NCBI RefSeq assembly: GCF_031143425.1
Contig: NC_090451.1
Location: 665,164,575 to 665,228,574 of the forward strand
DNA length: 64,000 nt
Origin: Pleurodeles waltl
Taxonomy: Eukaryota > Chordata > Amphibia > Caudata > Salamandridae
Reading direction: 5' to 3'
The position numbers and the translations under genes were made by a program. Of this stretch, positions 33,101 to 46,104 are shown piece by piece (position 1 is the first letter of the stretch; every line of letters starts with the position of its first letter). Under the pieces are notes generated by a model, which worked only from the letters and a program-made list of their open reading frames with translations, had not been told where the DNA came from and made no database searches.

Positions 33101-35460
33101 CCTTTGCACAAGATGGAGGTGAGGTTATTTTCCCTGACAATGGACGTATACTGATGATGGGGACAGTGAGGCTGGAGAATGGGCTCAGCGGCAACCGAGA
33201 ACTGTGCACAGTGGGCCGAGCTACTGCGCCTCTACAGATCCTGGAGCTGCGTGGAGGTGAGCTGAATGGGACAGCGAGGCCAGACAGCTGAACCAGGCAG
33301 TGCCTTATGTCCGGCCCTACGCGGCTCAGTGCCTAGGCCTACTACCACCATTGCTTCCTTGCCTCCTAGAAGCAGCGCCCATCCATCGGAGCAGAGCGCG
33401 CGTGCAGAGCCCTGTGATGAAATCCACCAGCTGAATGATTCACCGTAAAGAGAGGAGGCGAAGCTGAACTGACTCTGCCTGACACACTTGCCAAGGTACA
33501 GAACTCACAGACAAGAGGCCTGTGTGAATCCACTGTGACATCACCCTGCACCCGGAGGCTCTCCTCCTCCACTGTTAGAGGGATAGTATACCTGCAGTGA
33601 ATGGAAGGGCAATACTTGACCCTCTGTGCTACTGACACCAACCATGCTTAAAGTAAGGGTGGGACTCTATTTCCTCCTGCTCCCCACGGGGAGCTTCGTT
33701 GGTGGGCAGGGAAAGGCCCCCGGGGGTCGGCGCAGTGCTTGGCACCTACATTACTTTTTCGCTGGCAAAGACCTGGCATTGATTCTCAGCAACTAGCAGA
33801 GGAACTGTAATTTAGTGTCAGGCCACGATGGTGAAACGTAAAGTGGGAAAAATGCTTCACGGTGTCTCTCAGGGCGTAACGTCCTCGCTCCTGATGCAGC
33901 TGGGAAAGGGGCCATTGGACCAGGTAGAAGACCTGACCTTGGAGAAGCATACTACTTAGTTTGGAAGGTCCATACAGGATGCTAAAATTTCATTAGAAAC
34001 CAAAATTGACACAGTTGCTACTGAAGTGTCTCTGTTGCGTGATGACCATAAGAAGCTGTTGGAGCATGTCGATTAAGTAAAATCATCACTGACAGCACTG
34101 CTTCCCACAAAAACATACTTGCAAGGTCAGCTGTGACAGGTGATCACGAAGGTAAAAGAGCTCAAGATGAGGGCAGAAGGTGCTGAAGGCTGATCTATTT
34201 GCAATAACATTCAGCTGCTGCAGATACCGTAAAACGCAGCGTGCCCCAGTACCGAGCTCCTAGGAGCATAGGGGCAATGGGAGCCAACTGTGGTGCTGGC
34301 TGGCATCAGAGATCACCAGGGTAGGTGATATCTACAATAATGATGTACTAGTGGATTTTGTGAGTCTGCATGAACAATTTGAGGCTCCAGTATGCCATTT
34401 CCTGCTCCACGGGGCAATTGCTGCAGTAATGCGCCAGTGGTAGTGCTCTGGATTGGCTGAACCTAGGCCTCACAGAGGCCTGCAGTGTATTTGTGAGATT
34501 ACTGGAAAGTTACATGCAACTTCGCTCCTTTATGGAGGGTGGCTTGATCAGGCAAAATTGGACCTCAAATGGCTCAGGGAATACTGAAAGCTAGACCATG
34601 CGTTTGCTATAAGGTACACGGACTAGTCTAAAATGTTGGCGTATAGTCCAGTAGTTTGGCACAGTGCACGCTTCCAACTCATCCAATACTACTACCTTCA
34701 TAAGGCATACATCACACCTAAACGACTGAACCTGATACTCTGGATGCATAAGTTAGCTTCCCTAGGAGCTGTGAGGATGATGCTGCCTTCATTTACATGG
34801 TCTGGGAGTGCTTACTTTAACTACCTACTGGAATGGAGTTTAAGAAATAGTGACAATGGCAACGGGACAACAGCTGACTGAGAGTCCAGGAGCATGCGTA
34901 ATGGGCTGGTTGACCAGACCGAGGGCAGGCGCCGTCCCTACCTGATTCACAGATGTGGCGCTCATACTCGCCAAATGCTAAATAACCATGGTTTGGAAGG
35001 CCTCTGGGGCCATAGTCTGCAAGTCCGTTTCAGAACTCCACAAGTGGGCTAGCTTAGAGGGCGTTGTGCTGCAGAGGGAGGTTAACAGGGGATTATGACC
35101 CTGGAGTTGGGAGGAAGCCTGGAATCAGATTCTGGCTGACCAACCAGCACCCACCAAACACCATAAGCGGGCAGGAGAAGGGTAGCATACTGAAAGCATA
35201 TACATACCCCAGTGATATAGCTTTAAAAAATCATTATCCTTTAACTCTAGCAGGGCTGTTAAGAGTTTCAGTTTTGTTTATATTGCATATTATTACACTG
35301 CTTTCTCTCAGAAGACATACTATCCTTTGAACTGGCTGTATAAGGACACTGCGGACAGCATCCTAGAATTAAAAGATCCAGGGGAGGGTGGGGGTGAATG
35401 GGTTAGCATGTGTTATACCTTTGTTGTCAAAAATCAATAAAATACATTTTGAAAAAACTT
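33100..35460 (+). mobile_element. L1-clade LINE with ORF1, most of ORF2 deleted
   Basis: A GC-rich leader (33,100-33,800) is followed by ORF1-like sequence from an ATG near 33,827: VKRKVGKMLHG, a coiled-coil stretch SLETKIDTVATEVSLLRDD and ICNNIQLLQIP (start of the RRM-like region), with several stops. At about 34,630 it changes to the ORF2 C terminus, FQLIQYYYLHKAYITPKRL, which matches VQFYYLHRAYLTPARL of the first L1 (near 7,970). Endonuclease and RT are missing, so an internal deletion of about 3 kb is inferred. It ends with AATAAA near 35,429 and an A-rich tail. Confidence 0.72.
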
Positions 35461-37099
35461 TAGGTGAATCATGCTGTTTATGGTTTCCCTAGATTAACTG
35501 CACTAGTTGGATGATGGCAGCAAAGTGCTGAAACTTCACACTTTGTGGTGCCTCTAAAGTGGGTAGTCAGTGCTGAAGACTACTCTCCAGCTTAAGAAGT
35601 CTCACTCTACACAAAGGCTGTGTTTGGGGAAGCCTGAGAAGACACTTGAAAAGATAACCACATCAAACCAGTTGTTAACCTGCGGGCAGTATATACATAT
35701 CTCCTGTCTGATTTTGGTGCTTAAAAGTGATACCTTCCTACCACACTTGTTTCAGTTCCAAGGCTCTTGTGGCCTGGGAAGGTGGTGCTCTGAGGACTGC
35801 TGTGCAACCAAAGCTGGCATCTGCCAGGCGGCATGCTTCCCAGAGGTGTTGGGACATAACTCATTTCTGGATCTCTTGCTGGAAAGATTTGTACCTGTAC
35901 CTAGAATCCTGCCTAGTGATAGAGGCAAGGAGCCTGCAGAGCATGCAAGAGTAGTGTTTGCTAAGAAGGAGCTAGGTGTAGCAAGTCTCAGATGTCTGTG
36001 TTGACACCCTGGAGAAAACGACTGAGAGGGATCTGTGAACAGTGGCGTCTGCGGGCCTGCACTCTCTCCACGTAGGTTCCTAGCGGAAACTGTGAAGATT
36101 GCAGTTGCCAAGGCCCGGTTGGAGCAGTGATTGCATATAAGTAGTAATCAACCTGTCCATTGCCCCATATGCCTGACGTATTCACCTAGGCATCCTTTCA
36201 TCCCCGCCCCATACAGGGCTGCATTTGCCTATGTTGTGAACAGACAGAAAAGTCTGCACCTGCAACCATCGCAGAGATCCCCTGTCTGATGCAAGATTTC
36301 TTGGAGGTAAGAGCAACACTGTGACAACCCAGGGCTGCTAACTCCGTACACTGTCAGAGTAAAGGTCCAGCAGGCATAGCAGAGCAGAAAAGAAGCTGCC
36401 GGCTGGTATGCTGCCACTTACGGAAGGGCCTGAAAGTGAATCAGGGAGAGAGAAAGTGGGGCACTTTTACAGGTTCAGTGAAGACCGATCCATTATGTCT
36501 AGTTAGACTGACTGACACCTGAAACTGAACAGAAAGACTGAGCACAATAACTCCAGAAGTAATAACTGCACCTGAGCCATAATCACCCCAAAGAAGGAGG
36601 GCCACCTAGACCCGGCGGTTGAGCTCAAGCATGGATCTTGGCAGAGGATTGGGAGCAATGGAAGGGAGAGGCTTAGAACTGCCAAATAGTGCTCAGTGAC
36701 ACTAAACCACATTTTGTTGTACTGGTTTGCAGTATTTCGTTTTAGTGAACATGAAAGTACATGTCTTTCTGAAAAGAGAAGCATGGGGTTGGATATTCAC
36801 TTATTATGTTGTTACGCGCTTGTTGAGATTTTAACTCTAGCAGAGAAATAGTACTTCTCGGAGAAGGCGTGACTGCTTGTCTTCACTACCATTGACAGTC
36901 AAATGATAGATGTGTTGCACCCGACCCAGTTTGTACAGCCATAGTGGATCTAACCCCGGTCAAAAAAGGCAAATGACCTCAACCCCACGGTTAAAGCCCA
37001 GTTGCCCTTGCCTGCCATTTTGCGCCCGATCAGTGTTGCACAGTGCCACAATGTTAAAAAAGTACAGCCTCAAGAAGTTTGGGGGGCACATTTAATGTG
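35461..37099. other. No recognised gene or element
   Basis: A 144-codon plus-strand frame (35,570-36,004) and its antisense shadows show no known domain. Considered unlikely to be coding. Confidence 0.4.
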
Positions 37100-37870
37100 T
37101 ACATTGAGATGTACTACTCTACATTTGTAGACATTCAGACTTACTGATACATTTATACAGTGCACAACCAATAATGGGGGTCATTACGACCCTGGCGGCC
37201 GGCGGTAAGGTGGCGGTAACACCGCCAACAGGCTGATGGTGTTCCGCCACCAATTATGACCGTGGCGCTATAGCCACGGCCATACCGCCGGCCCCTCCAA
37301 CATACTGCAATGCACAGCTGCCCTGGGGATTATGAGTCCCCGACCGCCAGCCTGTCCGTGTTGATGTGACATTTCCGCTGGCCCAGCGGAAATGTCATAA
37401 TAGGGAGCCAGGAATACCGCCGGCAATGGCGCTATTCTGTCTCCCGCAGCGTCTGCGGTCTTTTTACAAGACCGCCGAGGTTGTAATGACCCCCAATGTG
37501 TGGAAATTTTATCATCTAGTTTATTGATTTGTGTTGATGATATTTAAATATGTGTCTCCAGCACAATTATCCCAGTAGCCAGCATTATTGTCACAGAAAT
37601 TCTCTCACTTTGAAGTCAGAGAAAGAAAAGTGAACACTAAGCTTTCTCCGAAGACAGAACATGACATTTGACCCCTGACTTTGAATGCACAGCAGATGCT
37701 ACAAGAACACAATTTACAGGCCTGATTACAGAAAGTGGGCCCTCAGAATGATACTGTAAATAAGGATTGAGCAATGGAAGGAACAAACTCGATCTGGACA
37801 TCCTGAAAGAAACAGGGCAGCAAATAGAAAGCAAGAAAATGGGAGTTACAAACCACAAAGCCAGAGGTAA
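37100..37870 (+). repeat. Dispersed repeat R1, copy 2 (contains a MITE)
   Basis: Same sequence as the minus strand of 580-1,160, on both sides of the MITE. Left of the MITE, AGACATTCAG and CAGTGCAC match. Right of it, AATGTGTGGAAAT, CTAGTTTATTGAT and the GAAAGAAAAG to GAGTTACAAACCACA run match. Confidence 0.65.
37176..37494. mobile_element. MITE, 319 bp, GGGGGTCATTAC termini
   Basis: The left terminus GGGGGTCATTACGACC and the reverse complement of the right terminus, GGGGGTCATTACAACC, form a 16-bp inverted repeat with one mismatch. GGCGG/CCGCC-rich subterminal regions are also inverted. Flanks end and begin with AAT, a 3-bp duplication. The R1 copy near 1 kb gives the empty site. Size and 3-bp duplication suggest PIF/Harbinger, although AAT is not the canonical TWA. 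Confidence 0.85.
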
Positions 37871-38295
37871 GCAACGGGTGGAATGCATTCCTGGGGAAGC
37901 GTTCCAAATGTGCCCAAGATGTCAGTTAGCAAACCAGAGAGGAGTTCTATCTGGTAGGCTGAGACCTAAAAATGAATGTGTCTAACCCAGTGGCAGTTGC
38001 GTGACATGCCTGGATGCAGTAACAGAAAACGCAGAGGCACCCAAATAATGGACAAGTGGTAGACTGAAGCAGGTGAGTTCAGTTTACCTGTTTAAAGCTA
38101 CGCCCTTAATTATATATGACACGTTCCTTTGAAACAATCGCTACTAATGCTTCTTTACCCACGCTGTTTTAGGAACTCTTTTACGCCCCCAGGCCCCATC
38201 TTTGATCCTACTTGAAGTACCATTCTGTCTCGCCCCTAAATACGTTCCCAGGATTTGGGGTGGGCCCCAGTACTTTTCCATTCAGCTTGATGTGT

Positions 38296-38720
38296 GCTTT
38301 GGCGTCGTCTAGCTTGTCGCTTCGGAGCTCTATTTGCCGCTCGTCAGCCTCAGTTTATGCGGCGTGGAGTTGCGTCAAGGCACTTGGAACAATTCCGACT
38401 TAGGCCTGGCTCCATTAAAGCAATTGGAAACGGCAGCAGGTGGTTCTCGGCCCGTCTGTGTGTCGGTTCCCGTGGAAACCCCAAGGCTGCGAGAGCCTCG
38501 GGAGATTTCATGCAAGGCTCTGGAAAAACGAGGCAGGTGTTCCCTTGGACCGATGGTGGAGGCAGTGGGGGCGCCCCGGCCCGAGCCGGTGGTGGGAGCC
38601 CATGGTACCGCAGTACTGGCTGCCCTATTCCACAACCTCAAGACACGGGCCTGTCAGTGCTGCCACAAATTCGCATCCTTCCAGCGCCCGAGCCGAGAGG
38701 CCAAAGAATGAATGACCACA
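38296..38720. other. CpG-rich block, possible promoter or element leader
   Basis: This segment is GC- and CpG-rich against AT-rich flanks. Open frames exist on both strands (for example 38,334-38,711), which is common in GC-rich DNA. No TATA/CCAAT arrangement or known protein is visible. It may be an unmethylated regulatory island or the leader of an unrecognised LINE. Confidence 0.35.
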
Positions 38721-39759
38721 GAATCTGCACTACTCTCTTATGCACCTGGACAAGTTCAAAACTCCTCGGCGGGGCGTACAGGGGGCGGTCAGTCTCTGCA
38801 TTTTTTTTTATCTGACACTGTTCGCCAAAATCACATTTTCAGAAGCACATTAAAAATTGATCTATTTGCATATGAGCGTTGTGGTAATCATTCACTTCTG
38901 CTGTCACTGAAAGCTCCAGGCCACTCCGAGAGTCCAATCCAAATGTTAATTAAAATTAGCATTGGCAGTAAAGTCTTAGTACTGTTGCGCACTTGCGCTC
39001 ATTTTATAGGAACAATAGCTCGGATAGTTAATGTTGAAGATCGCACATTTCTATGGATTTGTGCTGACAAAGTGCACCCTCGTTCTAAAGTTGGCATAAC
39101 AAAGCGAGGATTTCAGAAATTAGTGGTGTCAGCTCCTGTTAGTGACAACTGCATCCCTCTGTTAAGGCCTTCTCGCACTCCTTCGCAGGAGAAGTCCTTG
39201 GGACCTGCTCATTGTTAGTTATCTATAAGTTTCTATTATGACATATGTGTCATCTTCCATTTACTTGCAACTGAAAGAAATTGTATAAAAAGGATGACTA
39301 TTTATCACCCCGGTGCACCTTTCAATGTCATTTTGTGTGTGTATGCAGGGCTGGCTTGCACAACCAAGACCACTATCAGCGCGTCGGGATCAGATGTTGC
39401 TCGAACTGCAACTGTACTACTGGTACACAGTGGATCTTTAAGAGCATGGGCTCTGCCTTGAATGAGGTTGGAAAGTTTGAGTTTTGTCAACGTCAATCTC
39501 TCCACCCCACAGAAAAAGGAATTAATATGGAGGACCCATCGATCGGGCTGGATTGGCCAAATGGAGATAGCAGAATCTGCCTGTAGCCTGGAGGGTAATC
39601 TGCAGCCTTCAGTGAGAAATGGGCTAAGTGATGCTGAGCCCTTCTGCAATGTCATCGTGGTTGAAACTATAACTGCTGCTAACAGGGAAAACCCAAAGTC
39701 TATCACTCAATAGGACTTCACCAGCTTTGGTAATAAGAAAGTGATAGGAAACACCAGTT
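38721..39759. other. No recognised gene or element
   Basis: Frames 38,712-39,218 and 39,281-39,586 are open but show no recognisable domain and no support from context. Confidence 0.4.
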
Positions 39760-40180
39760 TGAACGAAGAGGGTGTGATGGGATTCCACCAGCTGAACCAA
39801 ACAATGAGGATAGTTATCCCTCAGCTAAGTGGACAAGGGCTGTAGGATTCCACCATCTCTGGCAGTTCAGCTCAGTCGAAGAGGGGGTGATAGGCTCCAC
39901 CAGCTGGGACAATCAGTGAGTGAACAGTAGGAAGACTTTTTATGCTTCATGTAATAATATACTTTGCATCCTGTAGAGGGAGTGAACAATCATTTTAGTT
40001 TGTGCAATGAGGGAGTGATAGGGCTCCACTTGCTCACACAATTAAGAAATTATAGGGCTCTACAGTTAGGGCGATGAGGGATGATAGGCCTTCAGCTCAG
40101 GCAATCAGCAGATGGAGAGTAGGAACAGTCAGTCTACCTTATCTAACAATATATGTCGGATCCTGCAGAGGGAATTTGCA
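39760..40180 (+). repeat. Degenerate tandem repeats (about 190-bp period)
   Basis: The segment CAATCAGTGAGTGAACAGTAG ... TGCATCCTGTAGAGGGA (39,911-39,990) recurs at 40,102-40,176 as CAATCAGCAGATGG ... GGATCCTGCAGAGGGA. Shorter GTGATAGGCTCCACCAGCT-like blocks recur at about 39,768, 39,836, 39,882, 40,013, 40,050 and 40,078. Confidence 0.65.
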
Positions 40181-42790
40181 ACCACAATTAAACTCAACCA
40201 CTACCATGCTTTCAACGAGGAACTCCAGGACCCACATCATTGGCATAGCCTAGACATCAAGACCTGAAGGCCTTTCTTGTCTCCAGACCAACCTCTAATC
40301 ATAACTGTGGCCAAAATCATAATTTCAGTAGTGTAAGTAAAAGGCAAACAATTCATGTTAAAGGCTTAAGAACTTAATTTACAATGCAAATTCCCCAGGA
40401 ACAACTTCCTCAAACCTTCTTAGCCTAGTTAAATTAAATTACATGCAGTTGAAAGAGGTCCTTGCGCCTTGCTGGCTGCTGTTGAATTTGGGCATACTGT
40501 CCTAGCTAATCTTGGATAACTCTCCAGCTTTCTAATTTTATAGCACCAATTGGACATACCTCCAGTGCATAGGAGGACTAACGGCATGCGGCATACACAA
40601 GACCTATCACTCTGGCACACTCTGCTGGAGCACACCTGTACTCAGTGTTGGCCGAAATAAGAGAGAGGGTTAGCGACCCACTGCCTTTCCTCAGACTCAC
40701 ATATTCTGCAGATCCGTTGAATGAAGGACTCAACGTTCTACACCCTTAAATCCTAGACAATTCAGTGTGATGGCGTGGAGGCAGAAACAGGCCCTACCAT
40801 GGGCCACAAGATTTAAATAGCCATAGGATGTCCCCTCCGAGGCTCCAAAAAAGGTGCCTCAACTCACACAAAGGATGCATTGCTGCCCCCCAAATCCAGT
40901 ACAACCTCGGAAAAGATGCTGCACCAAGCAGATGTGGGTTAAACTAAACCCGGTTTAAATGCCTGTGCCTTCATAGTAAAGTAGTTGAGGGCACACATTT
41001 TGACCCAAAGAAAGAAACATGAGGTATCTCAATGTACATTGACACCTTAATCTCATTTCCACATTCAATGATTTGTTGATTGTTTCTTGGGGTTTGCCTT
41101 GTTCATGACCATGAGGGATCTGCACTTACTTAGGGTATGAACCAGTGCATATAGGGAACTATTTGAATTCCCAGGTTAGTCATTCATGTTTTGGATTAAT
41201 GGCCACTAGTGAAATAACCCCACCAAAAGCTGATTCGTTCGAAATATTCAGTTCTGCCTTCCTGGAAAAGTACAGTTTTCATTGTACTTCAATAGAGCCG
41301 AGCCTATAGCACTTTTTCGCTTATTGCTCATGTTGGAGTCACGAATTCAAGGCATAGATGGTGCCCGCTTGGACCGCACATTCATACATTTGGCAACAAA
41401 GGCCTTGTGCCTTCTAAAAACAGAAAGGATAACTCAAATCCTAATTTTTTAGGTCCCCTAGTGTTTAAGACAGTAAACAAAGGCTCTACTTAAACCCACT
41501 ACCACGGTCTTGTCTTCATTCTGTGTTTCCCGTTTCCCACTGGTGAGCTATAAACCATCCTCCGGGGGTCACACTCTATGTGTTGATCTGGCTGTTGTTA
41601 ACTATCACTGAAGAATGTAGACTTCCTAATAACTGAGTGTGGTTTGATATATGGACATTTCATATTATCATACTTAGTACAAAAATTCAAAACCTCGATT
41701 CTAGTTTGTGGATCCAGAACCCCCCAACTGTGTATATCCCAAATAAAAACAACTCACAAAGTGGCTGAGTGAAATTTCAAAAAGTTATTTACAATCTCTT
41801 TCACAGAAGGGCAAAAATGCAAGAAAGCAACAACCGCCGCTGTCTAAAAAGCTGGTAGTAAAGACATGCCCAGGAACACACACATACAAATATACTGTCC
41901 CTCAGTGTCTTAGCATTGGTGAGACATGCATCCTTCGCTCAGATATCGCCCTCAGCTATGGTAAAGCTGCCAGAAGAGTTCTGCACATTCTTTGCATAGT
42001 CAGATCGTAAATATTGTGACAACAGATTATGTTGGAAGGTTTGAGGATTTGCACCCTAAACCGCACTCTAGACCAGTATATAGCAGACTTTCCCAGAGCC
42101 TACCAGCTGAGAAGTGCTTGGTATCTGACAGGAGCTATTGTCTGTGGGAAAAGACACGGTTTAGCACTCTAAGCCTCAAAACTCACCCCTGGTGCCCAGT
42201 TAGAGTCCTACGTGGGCAATAGTCCTTAATAGTGACTCTGTGTATAAACAGAAACTCCAGGTGCAGCAACCTCTCTCAAGCCTCTGCTCCTTCAGCAAAG
42301 ATGGACTACTCAAGGCAGAAGGCCTTGGGAGTTTGTCAGACAGTGGCTCGACGAAGCTTTGCGCGTGCCAGTCTCACTCTTGTGTCTTCTTGCTCCTGTT
42401 TTTGGTCTAGCCGTAGCCAAAGCCTTTACATTTAGGGAAAAGCTATATTTGTAATACACTTACCTGTTGTGGCTTTCAGCCAGCCCTCTTGATCCATTGC
42501 TTTATTGTTTCTTTCATTTTTTCCCCCGTCCACTACAATATCCAGCATCGGGTCAGTCCACTTCAGCCATTGGCTAACAGCATGAATGGCACCATTTTGC
42601 CCTTTCACAAGCATCCATGCCCAATCATCGACCGGCGTTCCCTTAAGTGGCAGGGACTATGTAGGTAATGTGTGCTTTTTGAGGAACGAAAACATTTTTG
42701 CTCATAGCCAATATTTTCTGTCTTTAGATTGAAAAGGACGAATCTACTTTCCCAACAATCAACTTTTGCAACAGCAATGACAAAACAGGT
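40181..42790. other. No recognised gene or element
   Basis: Only short chance frames, including 41,992-42,222 and 42,232-42,435. Nothing nameable. Confidence 0.45.
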
Positions 42791-42846
42791 ATTGACAAAG
42801 CCAAAAGGCTAGTAGTGGCGGAGCTAGACATGTTGGCTTTGCCAAT
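42791..42846. mobile_element. Tiny foldback element (56 bp)
   Basis: ATTGACAAAGCCAA on the left and, reversed, ATTGGCAAAGCCAA on the right: 14-bp inverted ends around a 28-bp centre. Near-identical ends occur at 45,030-45,083 and a partial one at 48,957. Confidence 0.6.
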
Positions 42847-43089
42847 GCTTGATTCTGTTTGGCTGGGGTCTGTGGGGTAAGGGAGCCCCTCCCTTCTGTC
42901 TCCAATTCCAGAATTGATACTGGAGTTGCTAAGGAAGGTAGGAGTATAAAGGTTTATTTTCAAAGGTACATAATACACTTCACTTCAGAGTATCTTTTCT
43001 TGATTTGTATGCCATATTTTTTTAGTGGTTTGTCATTCTTCTGCTTATTGGACATGGTTTTATTTAGTCATGCTCAGTTAGTTTGATCT

Positions 43090-44110
43090 GCCTCGGTTGG
43101 ACCTAGCAAAATCAAAAGTACTTCACGCTCGCAAAAAGAAAGGTGTCATGTACAAAGTCTAAGCTCGCTGTTTTCCTGTTAATCGTTTAAACAGACTTTA
43201 TTTATATTTCCTACTTGTTGACACCGAATACCTTAGCATCTAATTAAGCAGACTGTTTGGCATTTCTGTTGATTAACACCCTTTTCTCCGCAGCCGGGAA
43301 CTACAAATTGAAGCCGTAAATTAATTTTGATGCGAGAGAGGGATTTGTAGCCGACTTACATGGATCGATAAAAAGAAAAACTTTAATATTTACATTCCAT
43401 TCATCTTTATATTTTGCACTTAAAATAAATGAAGTAAACAAAAAAAAACGCGTCTTTTACATTTCAGACATTGATGTCTACAAAGGTGAAACAGATGATG
43501 TCAGTTCCCAAAAATCGGAAACAGTAATATAGCCAGGCGGTCACTCTGGTGAGTGTTTCTCTACATTTTCAGCAAATCTGCGTTACCTGTTTGCTTAAGC
43601 TCTAAAAAAAAATCTGAGACTGCCTCAGCCGCAACTGGTGTCTGCTGTATTTGGGTATAACGTTAGAGAAGACATTTGAATTTTACAAAGAGTATACTTT
43701 TAATTTACTTACTATTACAGAGTGCAGGCATGGGGCAGCCAGTGTCCTCCATCAGGTTGCAACTCTCCGGTTACTTGTCTGACGTTTGATATACTGGCGG
43801 ACTGTGATTTGCAGGTCATGTCTAATGTGGCTTGATTTATAGGTCCAGCGGTTGAGTGGGAAGTCTTGACCAGAAAGTTTCTCAGTCTGTTGTTGAACGT
43901 AATAGTACTAGGTTTCGGATTTAAGTGTAATTTTTGGTTTTGCAGTATTTTGGAGGCATCTGAGTGGTTGTAAGAGGTTTTCAGAGTTTCATGTTAGGTA
44001 GGCAATGTTTCATCTTTTGCCCCACTGGATAATTAATTTCGGCATCTTTTGGGCCTGTTTTGAAGTATGTCTCGAATTAAGATCACGTGATATCTGTTTT
44101 CTACCTTTAG
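43090..44110. other. No recognised gene or element
   Basis: AT-rich, few frames. The right part may belong to the Penelope-like terminus described next. Confidence 0.4.
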
Positions 44111-44114
44111 GTGT

Positions 44115-44260
44115 CTCCTACACATTGTTTTGGCCCTGATGATGACCCGTAGGTAACTGACTGCTATGGTCGAAACGTTGACAATATCAAATGTGGACTG
44201 TTTGTGTTTTTTAGGGTTGAAGTTTGGCGGTACACAAGATTTTGTGTCGCCTATGAATCA
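44115..44260 (+). mobile_element. Possible Penelope-like terminus with hammerhead-like core
   Basis: CTGATGA at 44,136-44,142, a GACC...GGTC arm and GAAA at 44,172-44,175, followed by CGTTGACAAT, while CATTGT lies upstream. This is the layout of hammerheads in Penelope-type terminal repeats. One extra T beside the core weakens it. No Penelope ORF is seen nearby. Confidence 0.35.
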
Positions 44261-44339
44261 AGTATACCTTGGCAGCCACATGTTCTTGTATATATTTGTA
44301 AATATCACTGGTGCACAATTTTGCACTTCAGGAACTGCT

Positions 44340-44380
44340 ACACATATATATCTAATATATATATATATTATACATATACA
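44340..44380 (+). repeat. (TA)n-rich microsatellite
   Basis: ATATATATATATAT with interruptions. Confidence 0.8.
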
Positions 44381-44480
44381 TTCTTTGTATAATTTTGTTT
44401 TTGATTACGATATGATTTTGGATTGATAATGGGCAAACCAGGCATGAGGGAATTTGCTTTTGCATAGGTTGAAACTACTT

Positions 44481-45029
44481 AATAAAGTTCATGTATGTAA
44501 GCCTGCCATAGGGAGGTTTTATTTACACTACTGCCATGGAGGTTGAGGCCTGCACTTCCCCCGCAGGGGCTGTTTTTCAATTTTTCTACTTATTTACCCA
44601 GGTCCACGGGTGAGAGGGTTGGCTCCTTTTGGTTAACAACGCACTTCAGCCATTGGTTCCTTTCTGTTATCCATGTCAGTTTGCTCAAACACAATGTCAC
44701 ACGGAAAGTATTCCCTTTGCCTGTCGGGGACTGGAGAGCCACTGGGCAGGTGTATGGACATGCACAAACAGCCATCATTAAATTGTTTTCCAGCCGATTC
44801 TAGCATGGCAGTGCATGCATGAACATTCAAATGCATGCATAAACAGAGGCAGACCGCTTGAATGTTTTCATAAAAGTTTATTGCAAATACTTGCAAAGAC
44901 ACCCGCTTGCGGAATACAGGTGGCCTTCTTTGAAAGTTAAGACGTTGCAGAAACATTAAAGGGCACTTGCTTATGCATGTGGGAACCATTTTTAAATGTT
45001 TTAATGTAGGTATGACAAAAATACTAAAA
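44481..45029. other. No recognised gene or element
   Basis: Contains an ATGCATGCAT alternating stretch near 44,814-44,838. The 44,633-45,058 minus frame has no known domain. Confidence 0.4.
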
Positions 45030-45083
45030 ATTGTCAAAGCCAATACGCTGGCAGCCAACGCTAAACCTATTGGCTTTGCCTAT
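45030..45083. mobile_element. Tiny foldback element (54 bp), second copy
   Basis: ATTGTCAAAGCCAATA on the left and, reversed, ATAGGCAAAGCCAATA on the right. Same family as 42,791-42,846. Confidence 0.6.
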
Positions 45084-46096
45084 GCTTTTTTTTTTTTAAC
45101 TTTCTCCTCTAAGCCTATATGTTAACCAATTCTCTACTGTATGTAGAAGGCAAAAGGTCACAAACCAATGAATGTCGTTTTAGGTAGAGGGTAAAATATA
45201 GCTGGAATGCAGATAGCTTGGCTAGACTTCTTCCTTCAAAATTATTTTTTTTTAAATTACAGAACCTTATTATTGCAAATAAGCAATCGCTAGCCATACC
45301 CAACGGATGCAGCACACCAGCGTTACAGTCGATTTTACATGGTGTGTCAGAGTACCCTCTGCTGGTCAAAGCATATTAACACTTTGCAACTTCTGTGAAC
45401 TACTGCTCCGCACAAGGTTGTCAACCTATGCCATACATAAGAAAATTTAAATTTAGCAAACAGGGAGAAGCGTGAAAAAAGAGATAGAGTTATTTTTAAA
45501 GAGTACTCATTTTTCATATTTGCTCACATTTCTCCTTCTATTCTGTTGATGTTATTAATATTTAAATAGTAGTCTGTTTTTGTGCATGGCTTACTCTTGA
45601 CTACAAGCAAGCAGCTGAAAATGGCATAACGTGCCCACTTCTCATCTTTTTTTCTGTGTCTAATTAGAAACCTGTTAAGTAGCTGTCAGGTCCCGAGCTC
45701 AGGGCGAAGATAGTAACATTGGGTTACCATATACGCTACCACAGTAGTTTAACCACAACAAGATTCCAAACACTCCACGGGCACTTTACTCGGTGCCTTA
45801 CTTCCAAGGCCACTGGAATTATGCGACAGGGTTGCACCAAATTATGCAGTAGAGTTGGCTAAATTATGTTGCAATTAAAAGCAAATCAAACGACATGAAG
45901 TAGCACATTTTCTACAATTTTACTTCATTATTTTGTAATGTTTACATATGATAACACTGCTTGGGCAAAGATTTCACCTTATTAATAATACCAGTTTAAC
46001 AACCAAATACAGAAATAAGCAAATGACAAATGACCATTTAACCTTTGAAAAGGACCTTCCACTGTGCACAAATACATATTGATACATCTTCAGACA
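45084..46096. other. No recognised gene or element
   Basis: AT-rich, no credible frames. Confidence 0.45.
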
Positions 46097-46104
46097 CTTT
46101 TGAT

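Noticed and set aside
35570..36004. 144-codon frame as a gene
   Set aside because: No domain, promoter or conserved context; antisense is also open.
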